A stretch of DNA of 44,879 nucleotides. It comes from Paenibacillus taihuensis. GTDB taxonomy: Bacteria; Bacillota; Bacilli; Paenibacillales; Paenibacillaceae. The DNA is taken from the NCBI RefSeq assembly GCF_003386535.1, contig NZ_QTTN01000048.1:1-44879 (forward strand). Direction: 5' to 3'. Within the stretch, counting starts at the first letter, position 1, and the number at the start of each line of letters is the position of its first letter. The translations under genes and the position numbers were made by a program. Positions 17,125 to 25,223 of the stretch are shown here, one piece after another. The notes under the pieces were generated by a model that saw only the letters and a list, made by a program, of their open reading frames with translations, had not been told where the DNA came from and ran no database searches.

Positions 17125-19770
17125 TCAACTATGCGTAGGTTCCTTCACTTTCGACGTCTGAATGAGACGCTGCAAAATGCTAAACAGCTGGATCGGATCG
17201 AACGGCTTCGTAATATAGGCATCCATGCCGGCATCAAGCACTTGCTCTTTGACGCCCTTCATGGCATCGGCGGTCATCGCAATGATCGGTGTATCTCGGC
17301 CCGCTGCTAAACCCCGAATCGCCTGTGTCGCCTCAAACCCATCCATGACAGGCATCTGCAGATCCATGAGAATGGCGTCATAGGGATCACGCTGCGCCAG
17401 CTCGACCGCTTCTTGTCCGTTCTCCGCGACATCAACATGAATGCCCATCTCGCGCAAAATCTCTCTGGCTACGAGCTGATTAATCTCGTTATCTTCGACA
17501 AGCAGCACGCGAGTACCGCGAAGGGCGGTGTATTTGTCCGACTGCTTCACATGCTGCGGCGACTGATGCTTCGTCTGAAAATGCTGCCTGAACAGGCTGA
17601 TCATCTCGTTGTACAGCTGAGACTGGCTGATGGGATAGTGCAGCACCTTCTCGACTGCCTGCGACTGTTCGGCCTGCAGCAAGCCCGGCTCGTGGTATGC
17701 GCTGATCAGCACGATGACCTGGAGCGGCGCCGCGAATGCGATCTTGATCCGCTCGGCAAGCTGCAAGGCATCGGCAGGCTGCAGCATCCAGTCGACGATG
17801 ACAAGGTCATAGCGGCCGCTGCGTGCAATATTATCGAATGCATCCTCCTCGGTCACCGCAGTGCCGACGACGCATTGGAACTGCTCAAGCTGCTTCTTCA
17901 GCACCTGCTGCATCTCGATATTGTTCGAGATAAGCAGGACGCGCAAGTACTTCAGCTTGACGTCCTCTTGCTCCTGGAGAGCAATCGCATCGCCGGTGCT
18001 GCGTCCGAACTGCGCGGTAAACGAGAAGCAGCTGCCTTCGCCAGGCTCGCTCTGCACCTCGATGGAGCCGCCCATCAGCTCGACGAGGTTTTTGCTGATG
18101 ACAAGGCCAAGCCCGGTTCCGCCGTATTTGCGCGTGGTCGACATGTCGGCCTGCGTGAACTGGCGGAACAGCTTGTCCTGCTGCTCGCGCGAGATGCCGA
18201 TGCCTGTATCCCGAACCGCGAAGGCGAGCGTAACGCCGCGCTCGTCCTTTTGTTGTACCTTTACTTCAAACGTCACTTCGCCTTCTTCCGTAAATTTAAC
18301 TGCATTATTAGACAGGTTAAGCAGGATCTGATTGAGTCTGAACGGATCGCCGATGAGCATCTGCGGCACGTCAGGGTGAATCGAGAAGTGCAGCTTCAGC
18401 CCCTTGTCGAACGCTTTAATGCTGATCAGATTCGAAATCTGGTTCAGCACCTCGTACAGATCGAACACGATTTGCTCCATGACCACCTTGTTCGCTTCGA
18501 TCTTGGAGAAATCGAGCACATCGTTAATGAGTGTAATGAGATTTTTTGCGGATAGGATCGTATTGTCCACGTAGCCCTTCTGCTGCTCCGTTAACTCTGT
18601 TTGCTGAAGCAGATAGCTAAGCCCGATGACGGCGTTCATCGGCGTGCGAATCTCATGGCTCATGTTGGCGAGGAATTCGCTCTTCGCGCGATTCGCCGTA
18701 TCCGCCGCTTCCTTCGCTTCCTCAAGCATCGCGTTTTTGTTCTCAAGCTCCGTCGTCCGCTCCTCAACAAGCACTTCCAAATGCCCTTTATAATGATGCA
18801 GCGCTTCCTCGGCTTGCTTCCGCTCGGTGATATCCATCCCCGCCCGCAGTGTCCCGATCATCTGCCCGGCTTCGTCGCGAACGATCGTATTGTTCCAGGA
18901 AATATATCGTATCTCACCGGCCGACGTCCGGATCGCGCCTTCGTGCTCATCGAACGTAAACAACGCATTGTTGAACCAATTCAGTCCAAGCAGATCTATC
19001 TCCGAGCTTCCCAGCAATCGGCAGCCTTCACGATTAATCCGTGTAATCCGGCCGTCCGGATCATAGGCGACGATAATGACCTCGACGATATCGAGATACT
19101 GCTGCGCTTTCTCCTTCTCCAGCGACAGATCACGTTTCGCCCGACGGCGAATGGAACGGTTCACCAGCAGGAAGACGGCACCGATCACGATTGCCAGCAC
19201 GCTGATCATAATGACCGTCGTTTGGCTTAACATCTGTTGGTTTGCCGATTTCTCGACATCGCGCTGCGTGCCGCTCAAATTGTAGTCGACCCATTTCGAA
19301 AGCGCAGTGTCCGCTTGCTGCCGCGTCGGCGACAGCTCGGCGAGTAGGGCAAGCCCGTCCTCATGCTTTCCTGCCAGAACTGCATCAATAATAAGCTGTC
19401 CGGTTTGGAAGTACGAGTCGGTGAACTTGCCTACAAGCTGATAGATGGCCGTTTCCTTCGTCGAATTGTTCAAATACGAGTAGCCTTCAAAATTCGTCTT
19501 GAACTGTTCCTGCTCTTTCCGGATCAGCTCCGCGTACTGCTGCTGCGTTTCTTTACTATCCGTAAGCAAGATTGTGTGCAGATCCACTCGTATTTGCGTG
19601 AATTCATCCTTCAAAATGGTGATTTTCGCAATACTCGGCATCCAGTTCGTTTCCACTTTATTTATCGTTCTCCGAAGATCGTTCGTTTGATAAACGGAAA
19701 TCGCAATGACAGAAGCAAGCAGTACGAAAATGGTTGTCACAATTACGGTTATTTTCGTTCGGTTAGACAT
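17125..19770 (-). CDS. Hybrid sensor histidine kinase with two receiver domains
   Basis: The product has 881 residues. In order it has TM1 (about 7-26), an extracellular helical region similar to the four-helix-bundle sensors of chemoreceptors (27-183), TM2 (185-204) and a PAS domain (about 222-315). A coiled coil, HisKA with H372 in NMSHEIRTPMN, HATPase with N and G boxes (LSNNAVKF, RDTGIGIS, GGTGLGLVI) and two REC domains follow. REC2 (about 757-875) is canonical: LLVEDNE, MDLQMP, ITKPFD. REC1 (about 630-745) keeps an Asp (IVDWML) but lacks the acidic pair (ISNN) and the Lys (LHYPIS), so it is probably not phosphorylated. No partner regulator or HPt protein is adjacent. It may act with the pilus or Kdp genes, but that is only positional. 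Confidence 0.9.
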   Translation of the reverse strand: MSNRTKITVIVTTIFVLLASVIAISVYQTNDLRRTINKVETNWMPSIAKITILKDEFTQIRVDLHTILLTDSKETQQQYAELIRKEQEQFKTNFEGYSYLNNSTKETAIYQLVGKFTDSYFQTGQLIIDAVLAGKHEDGLALLAELSPTRQQADTALSKWVDYNLSGTQRDVEKSANQQMLSQTTVIMISVLAIVIGAVFLLVNRSIRRRAKRDLSLEKEKAQQYLDIVEVIIVAYDPDGRITRINREGCRLLGSSEIDLLGLNWFNNALFTFDEHEGAIRTSAGEIRYISWNNTIVRDEAGQMIGTLRAGMDITERKQAEEALHHYKGHLEVLVEERTTELENKNAMLEEAKEAADTANRAKSEFLANMSHEIRTPMNAVIGLSYLLQQTELTEQQKGYVDNTILSAKNLITLINDVLDFSKIEANKVVMEQIVFDLYEVLNQISNLISIKAFDKGLKLHFSIHPDVPQMLIGDPFRLNQILLNLSNNAVKFTEEGEVTFEVKVQQKDERGVTLAFAVRDTGIGISREQQDKLFRQFTQADMSTTRKYGGTGLGLVISKNLVELMGGSIEVQSEPGEGSCFSFTAQFGRSTGDAIALQEQEDVKLKYLRVLLISNNIEMQQVLKKQLEQFQCVVGTAVTEEDAFDNIARSGRYDLVIVDWMLQPADALQLAERIKIAFAAPLQVIVLISAYHEPGLLQAEQSQAVEKVLHYPISQSQLYNEMISLFRQHFQTKHQSPQHVKQSDKYTALRGTRVLLVEDNEINQLVAREILREMGIHVDVAENGQEAVELAQRDPYDAILMDLQMPVMDGFEATQAIRGLAAGRDTPIIAMTADAMKGVKEQVLDAGMDAYITKPFDPIQLFSILQRLIQTSKVKEPTHS

Positions 19771-19902
19771 TGCGTCGCACTCCTTAAGTAGCAGAAAATT
19801 TTCCAGTTTACGGGTACCTCTCTAGCATACGCTCTATTTCCATTTGCTGTCTAGAAGGAAGAAGGCATATGGAGGCAATGGGATCGACAATGGAATCAGC
19901 GG

Positions 19903-19975
19903 CATTTTTATACGCTTTTAACGCGGGCCGCCCTCTTCTTTACCCCGCTTTTACAGCAAAGAGGTTTAAGATGTG
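19903..19975 (+). promoter_or_regulatory. Putative KdpE operator-promoter module, copy A
   Basis: The module begins CATTTTTATACGCTTTTAAC and continues with TTCTTTACCCCGCTTTTACA and GGTTTAAGAT. The first part resembles the E. coli KdpE operator as I recall it (CATTTTTATACTTTTTTTAC). The second has TTTAC half-sites 11 bp apart, as OmpR-family regulators prefer. It lies directly before the gene at 20022. A near copy precedes the kdp operon (20417-20490). Confidence 0.65.
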
Positions 19976-20021
19976 TCAGTACCGTTCAACGCCGTTACGA
20001 GTATAGGAGAGTGGAGCAGAA

Positions 20022-20402
20022 ATGGAAGGTTGCCAGATAAGAACGATAGAGCTGCACCGGTTCGATAGAGAGCTTAGCGAAGCGCGCTATCACCTTGATA
20101 ATCGAAGCTGCATGTGCGGCTTGCTCAGCGTCACGGCAAGTAACGGCTCGTGCGGTTGCAGCGAGTTCGCAGTCCCAAGCACGCAGCTCCGAGGAGATTT
20201 TATCCAGTGGGCAGTTGTGTTTCAGAGATTGAAGGGAATGACGATTCAAGAAGGACTCGATTTCATTCATCTTCACCAGGATACATGGGGGGCTGCGCGC
20301 GTCTGTCTCGCTGAAGCGGTATTGACTCATATGGAGCAGACCGGCGCAGCTTGGAACAGAACCTATTTGTTCGATCATACCGAGGCCTATGTCTCGTTTT
20401 GA
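20022..20402 (+). CDS. Hypothetical protein, presumed member of the KdpE regulon
   Basis: I do not recognise this 126-residue protein. It is soluble, with no signal peptide or membrane helix. It has a Cys/Gly/Ser-rich middle (CMCGLLSVTASNGSCGC, about residues 30-46) and a helical C-terminal half (LAEAVLTHMEQTGAAW). GGAGAGTGGAGCAG upstream of the ATG at 20022 supports the start. It is followed after 220 bases by the kdp genes on the same strand and preceded by a DNA module nearly identical to the one before kdp. A function linked to potassium limitation is inferred from that shared control region only. No terminator is seen between this gene and copy B of the module. Confidence 0.7.
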   Translation: MEGCQIRTIELHRFDRELSEARYHLDNRSCMCGLLSVTASNGSCGCSEFAVPSTQLRGDFIQWAVVFQRLKGMTIQEGLDFIHLHQDTWGAARVCLAEAVLTHMEQTGAAWNRTYLFDHTEAYVSF

Positions 20403-20416
20403 GGGAGGTGCAGCGC

Positions 20417-20490
20417 CATTTTTATATTTTTTTTACACGCCGCATCAGGTTTCTTTACCCCGTTTTTACAGCGAATCGGTTTAAAATTTG
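20417..20490 (+). promoter_or_regulatory. Putative KdpE operator-promoter module, copy B (kdp operon)
   Basis: CATTTTTATATTTTTTTTAC matches the E. coli KdpE site almost base for base (recalled from the literature). It is followed by TTCTTTACCCCGTTTTTACA and by GGTTTAAAAT as a likely -10 region. The last 40 bases differ from copy A at about six positions. It lies some 130 bases upstream of the first small ORF. Confidence 0.75.
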
Positions 20491-20621
20491 GCTATGCCAG
20501 CGAGGGGGAAAAAGACGTGGGTCCGTCTGGATGGTAAACGAGCATAGTGCGCATCATATAAAAGCTGGAAGTAAACGGTATTCCATAGGCTCGTTCTCAT
20601 CTGTAAGGGGGTAGGAGAAGC
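20491..20621 (+). other. Untranslated leader of the kdp operon
   Basis: These 130 bases between the presumed promoter and the first ORF hold a possible long-range stem (AACGAGC at 20537-20543 with GCTCGTT at 20589-20595) just before the ribosome site. I cannot match it to the c-di-AMP (ydaO) riboswitch that precedes some potassium genes in Firmicutes. Confidence 0.35.
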
Positions 20622-20708
20622 ATGGTTAATGATGTCACGATGGTTGTATTGTTCATTGCGGCATTTGCGATTTTCTGGGGATTCAAGAAGTTCTGTGAGA
20701 GAGCGTAA
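20622..20708 (+). CDS. Small membrane protein at the head of the kdp operon
   Basis: This 28-residue ORF consists of one hydrophobic segment (VVLFIAAFAIFWGFKKFC) with a basic C-terminal end (KKFCERA). GGGGGTAGGAGAAGC gives a good ribosome site, and it ends 15 bases before kdpF. The FxxxWGFxxxC-E/D-R pattern is reminiscent of tiny proteins I recall next to kdpF in other bacteria, but no function is known to me. By size and location it may be a second accessory peptide of the Kdp complex, like KdpF. Confidence 0.65.
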   Translation: MVNDVTMVVLFIAAFAIFWGFKKFCERA

Positions 20709-20723
20709 GGGGGTAAGAGCGAG

Positions 20724-20801
20724 ATGGTCGTCGTTGGAATCATTGCAGCTTTGCTGCTCGTATATCTCGGATTTGTGTTAGTCAAACCAGAGAAATTTTA
20801 A
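20724..20801 (+). CDS. kdpF: K+-transporting ATPase subunit KdpF
   Basis: The 25-residue peptide has a single membrane helix and ends VLVKPEKF, the typical KdpF terminus (compare the KPEKF ending in many species). KdpF stabilises the KdpABC pump in the membrane. It starts at ATG 20724 after GGGGGTAAGAGCGAG and is followed by kdpA 25 bases later. Confidence 0.85.
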   Translation: MVVVGIIAALLLVYLGFVLVKPEKF

Positions 20802-20826
20802 AAACGTTAAGCGGAGGATATGTCAT

Positions 20827-22506
20827 ATGGGTATGGGATTTATTCAAGTGGCCCTGACGCTCGTCATCATTATGCTGCTGGTGAAGCCGGTGGGCACTTA
20901 CATGGTCAAAGTATTCGGGCAAGAGAAAACATGGCTGGATCGTATATTCGGTCCAGGGGAACGGCTGTTATACCGATTGATGGGCGTGCGCGAAAATGAG
21001 GCGATGGGCTGGAAGAAGTACGTCGGGGCGATCTTAGCAAGTAACTTTGTAATGATGCTCCTGCTGTATCTTGTGCTCCGACTCCAAGGAAGCCTCCCGC
21101 TGAATCCGGATGGCATTGGCAATATGGGAGCGGCGCAAGCTTTCAACACGGCGGCGTCCTTCATTACAAATACAAACTGGCAGTCCTATTCAGGCGAAAA
21201 TGGTCTGTCGTATCTATCGCAGCTGCTTGCGATTACATTCCCGATGTTTACGTCGGCGGCAACCGGCTTCGCGCTCGCCATTGCGTTTATTCGCGGATTA
21301 GTTGGCCGCCAAGACAATCTCGGCAACTTCTACGTCGACCTTGTGCGAAGCATTACGCGGATCTTCCTGCCGCTCAGCTTCTTGGTCGCGTTGTTCCTTG
21401 TGTTCCAAGGCATTCCGCAGACGTTCCAAGGTGCGGTTGATGTCACAACACTGGAAGGTGCGAAGCAAACCATTACGCGGGGACTTATCGGCTCACTTGA
21501 AGCGATCAAGCACGTCGGTACGAATGGCGGCGGATGGTTCGGCACGAACGCTGCGCATCCGTTCGAGAATCCGACGCCGCTTACGAATATGGTTCACATT
21601 GTATGCATGATGCTGTTGCCGACTTCCCTTGTCTATGCGTTCGGACTGATGATCCGGAACAAGAAACAAGGCTGGGCAGTGTTCACGGCGATGGGACTTA
21701 TCTTCCTCGTCATGCTGTCCGTCATCTTCGTGTCGGAATACCGCGGCGTTGCTGCGCTGGATGCGGCAGGAGTACACGGTAATATGGAAGGTAAAGAGGT
21801 CCGCTTCGGCATATCGGAATCCGCTCTATTCACAACGGTAACGACTGCAGCAACAACAGGCTCGGTCAACAATATGCATGAATCGTTAACGCCGCTAGGC
21901 AGCATCGTGCCGATGGCCGAAATGATGCTGAACAACGTATTCGGCGGTAAAGGCGTAGGGCTTCTCAATGGGTTATTGTACCTCATTCTGTCCGTCTTTA
22001 TTTGCGGCTTGATGGTTGGACGGACGCCGGAGTTTCTGGGCAAGAAGATAGAGGGCAAGGAAGTGAAGCTGGCAGCGATTGCGCTGCTAATTCATCCGTT
22101 TATTATTCTGGCGCCGACTGCGCTTGCGCTGGCGACGAATGCGGGGACCTCCTCCATTAGCAATGGCGGTACGCACGGTTTGTCTGAAGTGCTCTATGCG
22201 TTCACGTCCGGTGCTGCGAATAACGGCTCGGCGTTTGCCGGTCTGAATGCCAACACCGATTTTTATAATATCGGCATTGGACTCGTCATGTTGTTCGGCC
22301 GCTATATTTCAATCATTGCCATGCTTGCGATCGCGGGATCTCTGGCTGTGAAGCGGGTCGTTCCAGTAACGACAGGAACGCTGCGTACGAATACGCCGCT
22401 CTTTACAGGCATTCTGATTATGATCATTCTCGTCATCGGAGCGCTTACGTTCTTCCCGGCGCTTGCACTCGGACCGATTGCCGAGCATTTGGCTATGCCG
22501 CACTAG
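20827..22506 (+). CDS. kdpA: K+-transporting ATPase subunit KdpA (potassium channel-like subunit)
   Basis: The product has 559 residues, normal for KdpA. It is a ten-helix membrane protein of the superfamily of K+ transporters and forms the selective entry path for potassium. Selectivity-filter-like loops are visible: FITNTNWQSYSGE, GTNGGGWFGTNAAHP, TTAATTGSVNNMHES and TSGAANNGSAFAG. GCGGAGGATATGTC precedes the ATG. It is 25 bases after kdpF and 18 bases before the kdpB ATG. Confidence 0.97.
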   Translation: MGMGFIQVALTLVIIMLLVKPVGTYMVKVFGQEKTWLDRIFGPGERLLYRLMGVRENEAMGWKKYVGAILASNFVMMLLLYLVLRLQGSLPLNPDGIGNMGAAQAFNTAASFITNTNWQSYSGENGLSYLSQLLAITFPMFTSAATGFALAIAFIRGLVGRQDNLGNFYVDLVRSITRIFLPLSFLVALFLVFQGIPQTFQGAVDVTTLEGAKQTITRGLIGSLEAIKHVGTNGGGWFGTNAAHPFENPTPLTNMVHIVCMMLLPTSLVYAFGLMIRNKKQGWAVFTAMGLIFLVMLSVIFVSEYRGVAALDAAGVHGNMEGKEVRFGISESALFTTVTTAATTGSVNNMHESLTPLGSIVPMAEMMLNNVFGGKGVGLLNGLLYLILSVFICGLMVGRTPEFLGKKIEGKEVKLAAIALLIHPFIILAPTALALATNAGTSSISNGGTHGLSEVLYAFTSGAANNGSAFAGLNANTDFYNIGIGLVMLFGRYISIIAMLAIAGSLAVKRVVPVTTGTLRTNTPLFTGILIMIILVIGALTFFPALALGPIAEHLAMPH

Positions 22507-22524
22507 GAATTGAGGAGGATCACG

Positions 22525-24564
22525 ATGTCTACTCGAAAATCATTAATAACCAAAGAAATTGCCTCCCAGGCAGTCATAGATGCTTTCAAGAAATTAAATC
22601 CTGCGGTCATGATCAAAAATCCGGTCATGTTCATCGTAGAGGTTGGTACTGTGATTACATTGCTGCTATCGATCTCGCCGGACTTGTTCGGAGCGGATCA
22701 TGTCGGCCGCGGCTATGATGTGGCGGTGTTCCTTATCCTGTTGTTCACTGTGCTATTCGGCAACTTTGCCGAGGCGCTTGCGGAAGGCCGTGGTAAGGCA
22801 CAAGCCGATACACTGAGACGGACGAAGTCGGAAACGATGGCGAAGGTGCTGCTGAAAGATGGCACGATGAAGCAAGTTCCTTCGACGCAGCTGAAGAAGG
22901 GCGATATCGTCCGTGTCGACACCGGTGAGATCATTCCGACGGATGGCGAAATCATTGAAGGGCTCGCATCCATCGACGAGTCCGCGATTACGGGTGAATC
23001 TGCACCGGTCATCAAGGAAGCAGGGGGCGACTTCTCCTCTGTAACAGGTGGAACAAGAGTTGCGTCAGACTATATAATCATGAAGGTAATGACCGACCCG
23101 GGCGAATCTTTCTTGGACCGTATGATCTCGCTCGTTGAAGGGGCGAAGCGGCAGAAGACGCCGAACGAAATTGCGCTGACGACGCTGCTTGCCGTACTGA
23201 CGATGATCTTCATCATCGTTATTATCACCATGGTACCGATGTCGAAGTACTTGAATGTGGATCTGGATATCGCAACGCTCATTGCGCTGCTTGTCTGTTT
23301 GATCCCAACAACAATCGGTGCTTTGTTATCGGCGATCGGTATTGCGGGTATGGACCGGGTAACGCAGTTTAACGTACTCGCGATGTCAGGTAAGGCAGTT
23401 GAGGCAGCAGGGGATATCGATACACTCATCCTCGATAAGACGGGTACAATCACATACGGTAACCGTATGGCTGCTGAGTTTACTCCGGTGAAAGGCGTTA
23501 CTCAGCAGGAGATCACGTTCGTTGCGCTGCAATCGTCTGTGAAAGACGAGACGCCGGAAGGCCGTTCGATTGTCGAGCTTGCGAATAAACAAGGCGGAGT
23601 ATGGGCGAATAAAGAATATGATTCCGCAGAGATCATAGAGTTTACGGCGGAGACGCGTATGTCCGGCCTTGATCTGCCTGGCGGCGTGAAGATCCGCAAG
23701 GGCGCCGTTGATGCGATTAAGAAATATGTATCTGCGCTCGGCGGTGTCATTCCGAATGATCTAGAGGAGATTGCGAACCGAATTGCAAGAGCGGGCGGCA
23801 CGCCGCTGGCGGTGGCCGCTGGCAACCGAATCGTAGGCGTTATTTACTTGAAGGATACCGTTAAGCCAGGCTTGAAGGAGCGTTTCGCTGAGCTTCGGGC
23901 GATGGGGATTAAGACGATCATGTGTACGGGTGATAATCCGCTTACTGCGGCAACCATTGCGCTTGAAGCCGGTGTTGATGATTTCATAGCGGAAGCGAAG
24001 CCGGAAGATAAGATCGCTGCGATAAAGAAAGAGCAGCAAGAAGGCAAGCTCGTAGCGATGACAGGAGACGGAACGAACGATGCACCGGCGCTTGCGCAAG
24101 CTGACGTAGGTCTGGCGATGAACTCTGGTACAATGGCCGCGAAAGAGGCAGCGAATATGATCGACCTTGATTCCGATCCGACGAAACTGCTCTCCGTCGT
24201 ATCAATCGGCAAGCAGCTGCTCATTACTCGCGGCGCGCTGACGACGTTCTCGATTGCCAATGACATCGCGAAATATTTTGCCATCATTCCGGCGATGTTC
24301 ATTCTTGCAATGCCGCAGCTGGATGCGATGAACATTATGCACCTTGCTTCACCGAAGTCGGCGATACTGTCCGCGCTGATCTTTAACGCGATCATTATCC
24401 CGCTGCTTATCCCAATTGCGATGAAGGGCGTTAAGTACCGGTCATCCACGGCTGACAGCCTGCTTACTCGCAATGTGCTGCTATACGGTGTTGGCGGTGT
24501 AATCGTGCCGTTCGTAGGCATTAAATTGATTGACCTTATACTTCATGGGCTCAGTCTTGTATAG
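22525..24564 (+). CDS. kdpB: K+-transporting ATPase subunit KdpB (P-type ATPase)
   Basis: The product has 679 residues. This is the catalytic P-type ATPase subunit that hydrolyses ATP for K+ uptake. Visible motifs are the actuator loop ITGESAPV, the phosphorylation site [10 protein letters not shown], and the hinge [18 protein letters not shown]. Length fits the family. ATG 22525 is chosen because GAGGAGG lies just upstream; the in-frame TTG at 22510 would put the start on the ribosome site. kdpC follows after 18 bases. Confidence 0.97.
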   Translation: MSTRKSLITKEIASQAVIDAFKKLNPAVMIKNPVMFIVEVGTVITLLLSISPDLFGADHVGRGYDVAVFLILLFTVLFGNFAEALAEGRGKAQADTLRRTKSETMAKVLLKDGTMKQVPSTQLKKGDIVRVDTGEIIPTDGEIIEGLASIDESAITGESAPVIKEAGGDFSSVTGGTRVASDYIIMKVMTDPGESFLDRMISLVEGAKRQKTPNEIALTTLLAVLTMIFIIVIITMVPMSKYLNVDLDIATLIALLVCLIPTTIGALLSAIGIAGMDRVTQFNVLAMSGKAVEAAGDIDTLILDKTGTITYGNRMAAEFTPVKGVTQQEITFVALQSSVKDETPEGRSIVELANKQGGVWANKEYDSAEIIEFTAETRMSGLDLPGGVKIRKGAVDAIKKYVSALGGVIPNDLEEIANRIARAGGTPLAVAAGNRIVGVIYLKDTVKPGLKERFAELRAMGIKTIMCTGDNPLTAATIALEAGVDDFIAEAKPEDKIAAIKKEQQEGKLVAMTGDGTNDAPALAQADVGLAMNSGTMAAKEAANMIDLDSDPTKLLSVVSIGKQLLITRGALTTFSIANDIAKYFAIIPAMFILAMPQLDAMNIMHLASPKSAILSALIFNAIIIPLLIPIAMKGVKYRSSTADSLLTRNVLLYGVGGVIVPFVGIKLIDLILHGLSLV

Positions 24565-24582
24565 GAAGGGGAACGATTAACT

Positions 24583-25149
24583 ATGAATTCAGCACTAACC
24601 GCTATTCGCGCATCGATTGTCCTGATGCTGCTGTGCGGGCTCATATACCCGCTTGTTACGACAGGCGCTGCCGGCGTACTGTTCCCTAAGCAAGCGAAGG
24701 GAAGTCTCATTGAAGTGAACGGGCAGCCTGTCGGGTCCGAGCTAATCGCCCAGGATTTTGCGTCACCGAAGCTGTTCCATCCGAGAGCGTCGAATGCCAA
24801 GTATGATCCGACTGCTTCGGCAGGCTCCAATATGATGATCGCAAGCGAAGATTACGTGAAGTCGATTCAGGAGAAAATTGATGCATTGCACAAAGAAAAT
24901 CCGAGTCTGACCGACATTCCAGCCGATCTCGTTACGGTGTCAGGCTCCGGCTTCGACCCGGATCTATCGCCGGAAGGGGCGAAGGCGCAAGTGCCGCGAA
25001 TCAGCAAGGCGTCCGGCATTAGCGAGCAGGATTTGAATGCTCTGGTGGATCGCCTTACGAAGAGCCGTCAGCTCGGCGTGTTCGGGGAACCGCGCGTGAA
25101 TGTGCTTGAGATCAATTTAGAAATGCTGAAAATGGTGCAGAAGCCTTAA
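24583..25149 (+). CDS. kdpC: K+-transporting ATPase subunit KdpC
   Basis: This 188-residue protein has one N-terminal membrane helix (about 10-35, IVLMLLCGLIYPLVTTGAAGVLF) and a soluble domain with the family signatures QPVGSELIAQDF, KLFHPRASN and the C-terminal PRVNVLEINLEM. KdpC stabilises KdpA-KdpB and raises ATP affinity. It is the last gene before the attenuator-like hairpin at 25166. Confidence 0.96.
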   Translation: MNSALTAIRASIVLMLLCGLIYPLVTTGAAGVLFPKQAKGSLIEVNGQPVGSELIAQDFASPKLFHPRASNAKYDPTASAGSNMMIASEDYVKSIQEKIDALHKENPSLTDIPADLVTVSGSGFDPDLSPEGAKAQVPRISKASGISEQDLNALVDRLTKSRQLGVFGEPRVNVLEINLEMLKMVQKP

Positions 25150-25165
25150 CGCAGTACAGCAGCAT

Positions 25166-25195
25166 AGCCGCCCCCGCTAGATGGGGGTGGCTTTC
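25166..25195 (+). terminator. Hairpin between kdpC and the kdpD-like gene
   Basis: The stem AGCCGCCCCC / GGGGGTGGCT closes a 6-base loop and is followed by only three T residues (TTTCG). It is likely a partial terminator, which would give more pump than sensor mRNA. Confidence 0.6.
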
Positions 25196-25223
25196 GTGAT
25201 GTTTGAGGGAGGGGGACGGATCG

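Noticed and set aside
20491..20621. c-di-AMP (ydaO) riboswitch before kdp
   Set aside because: The leader is long enough for only part of the element, and I cannot find its conserved motifs. Only a short possible stem is visible.
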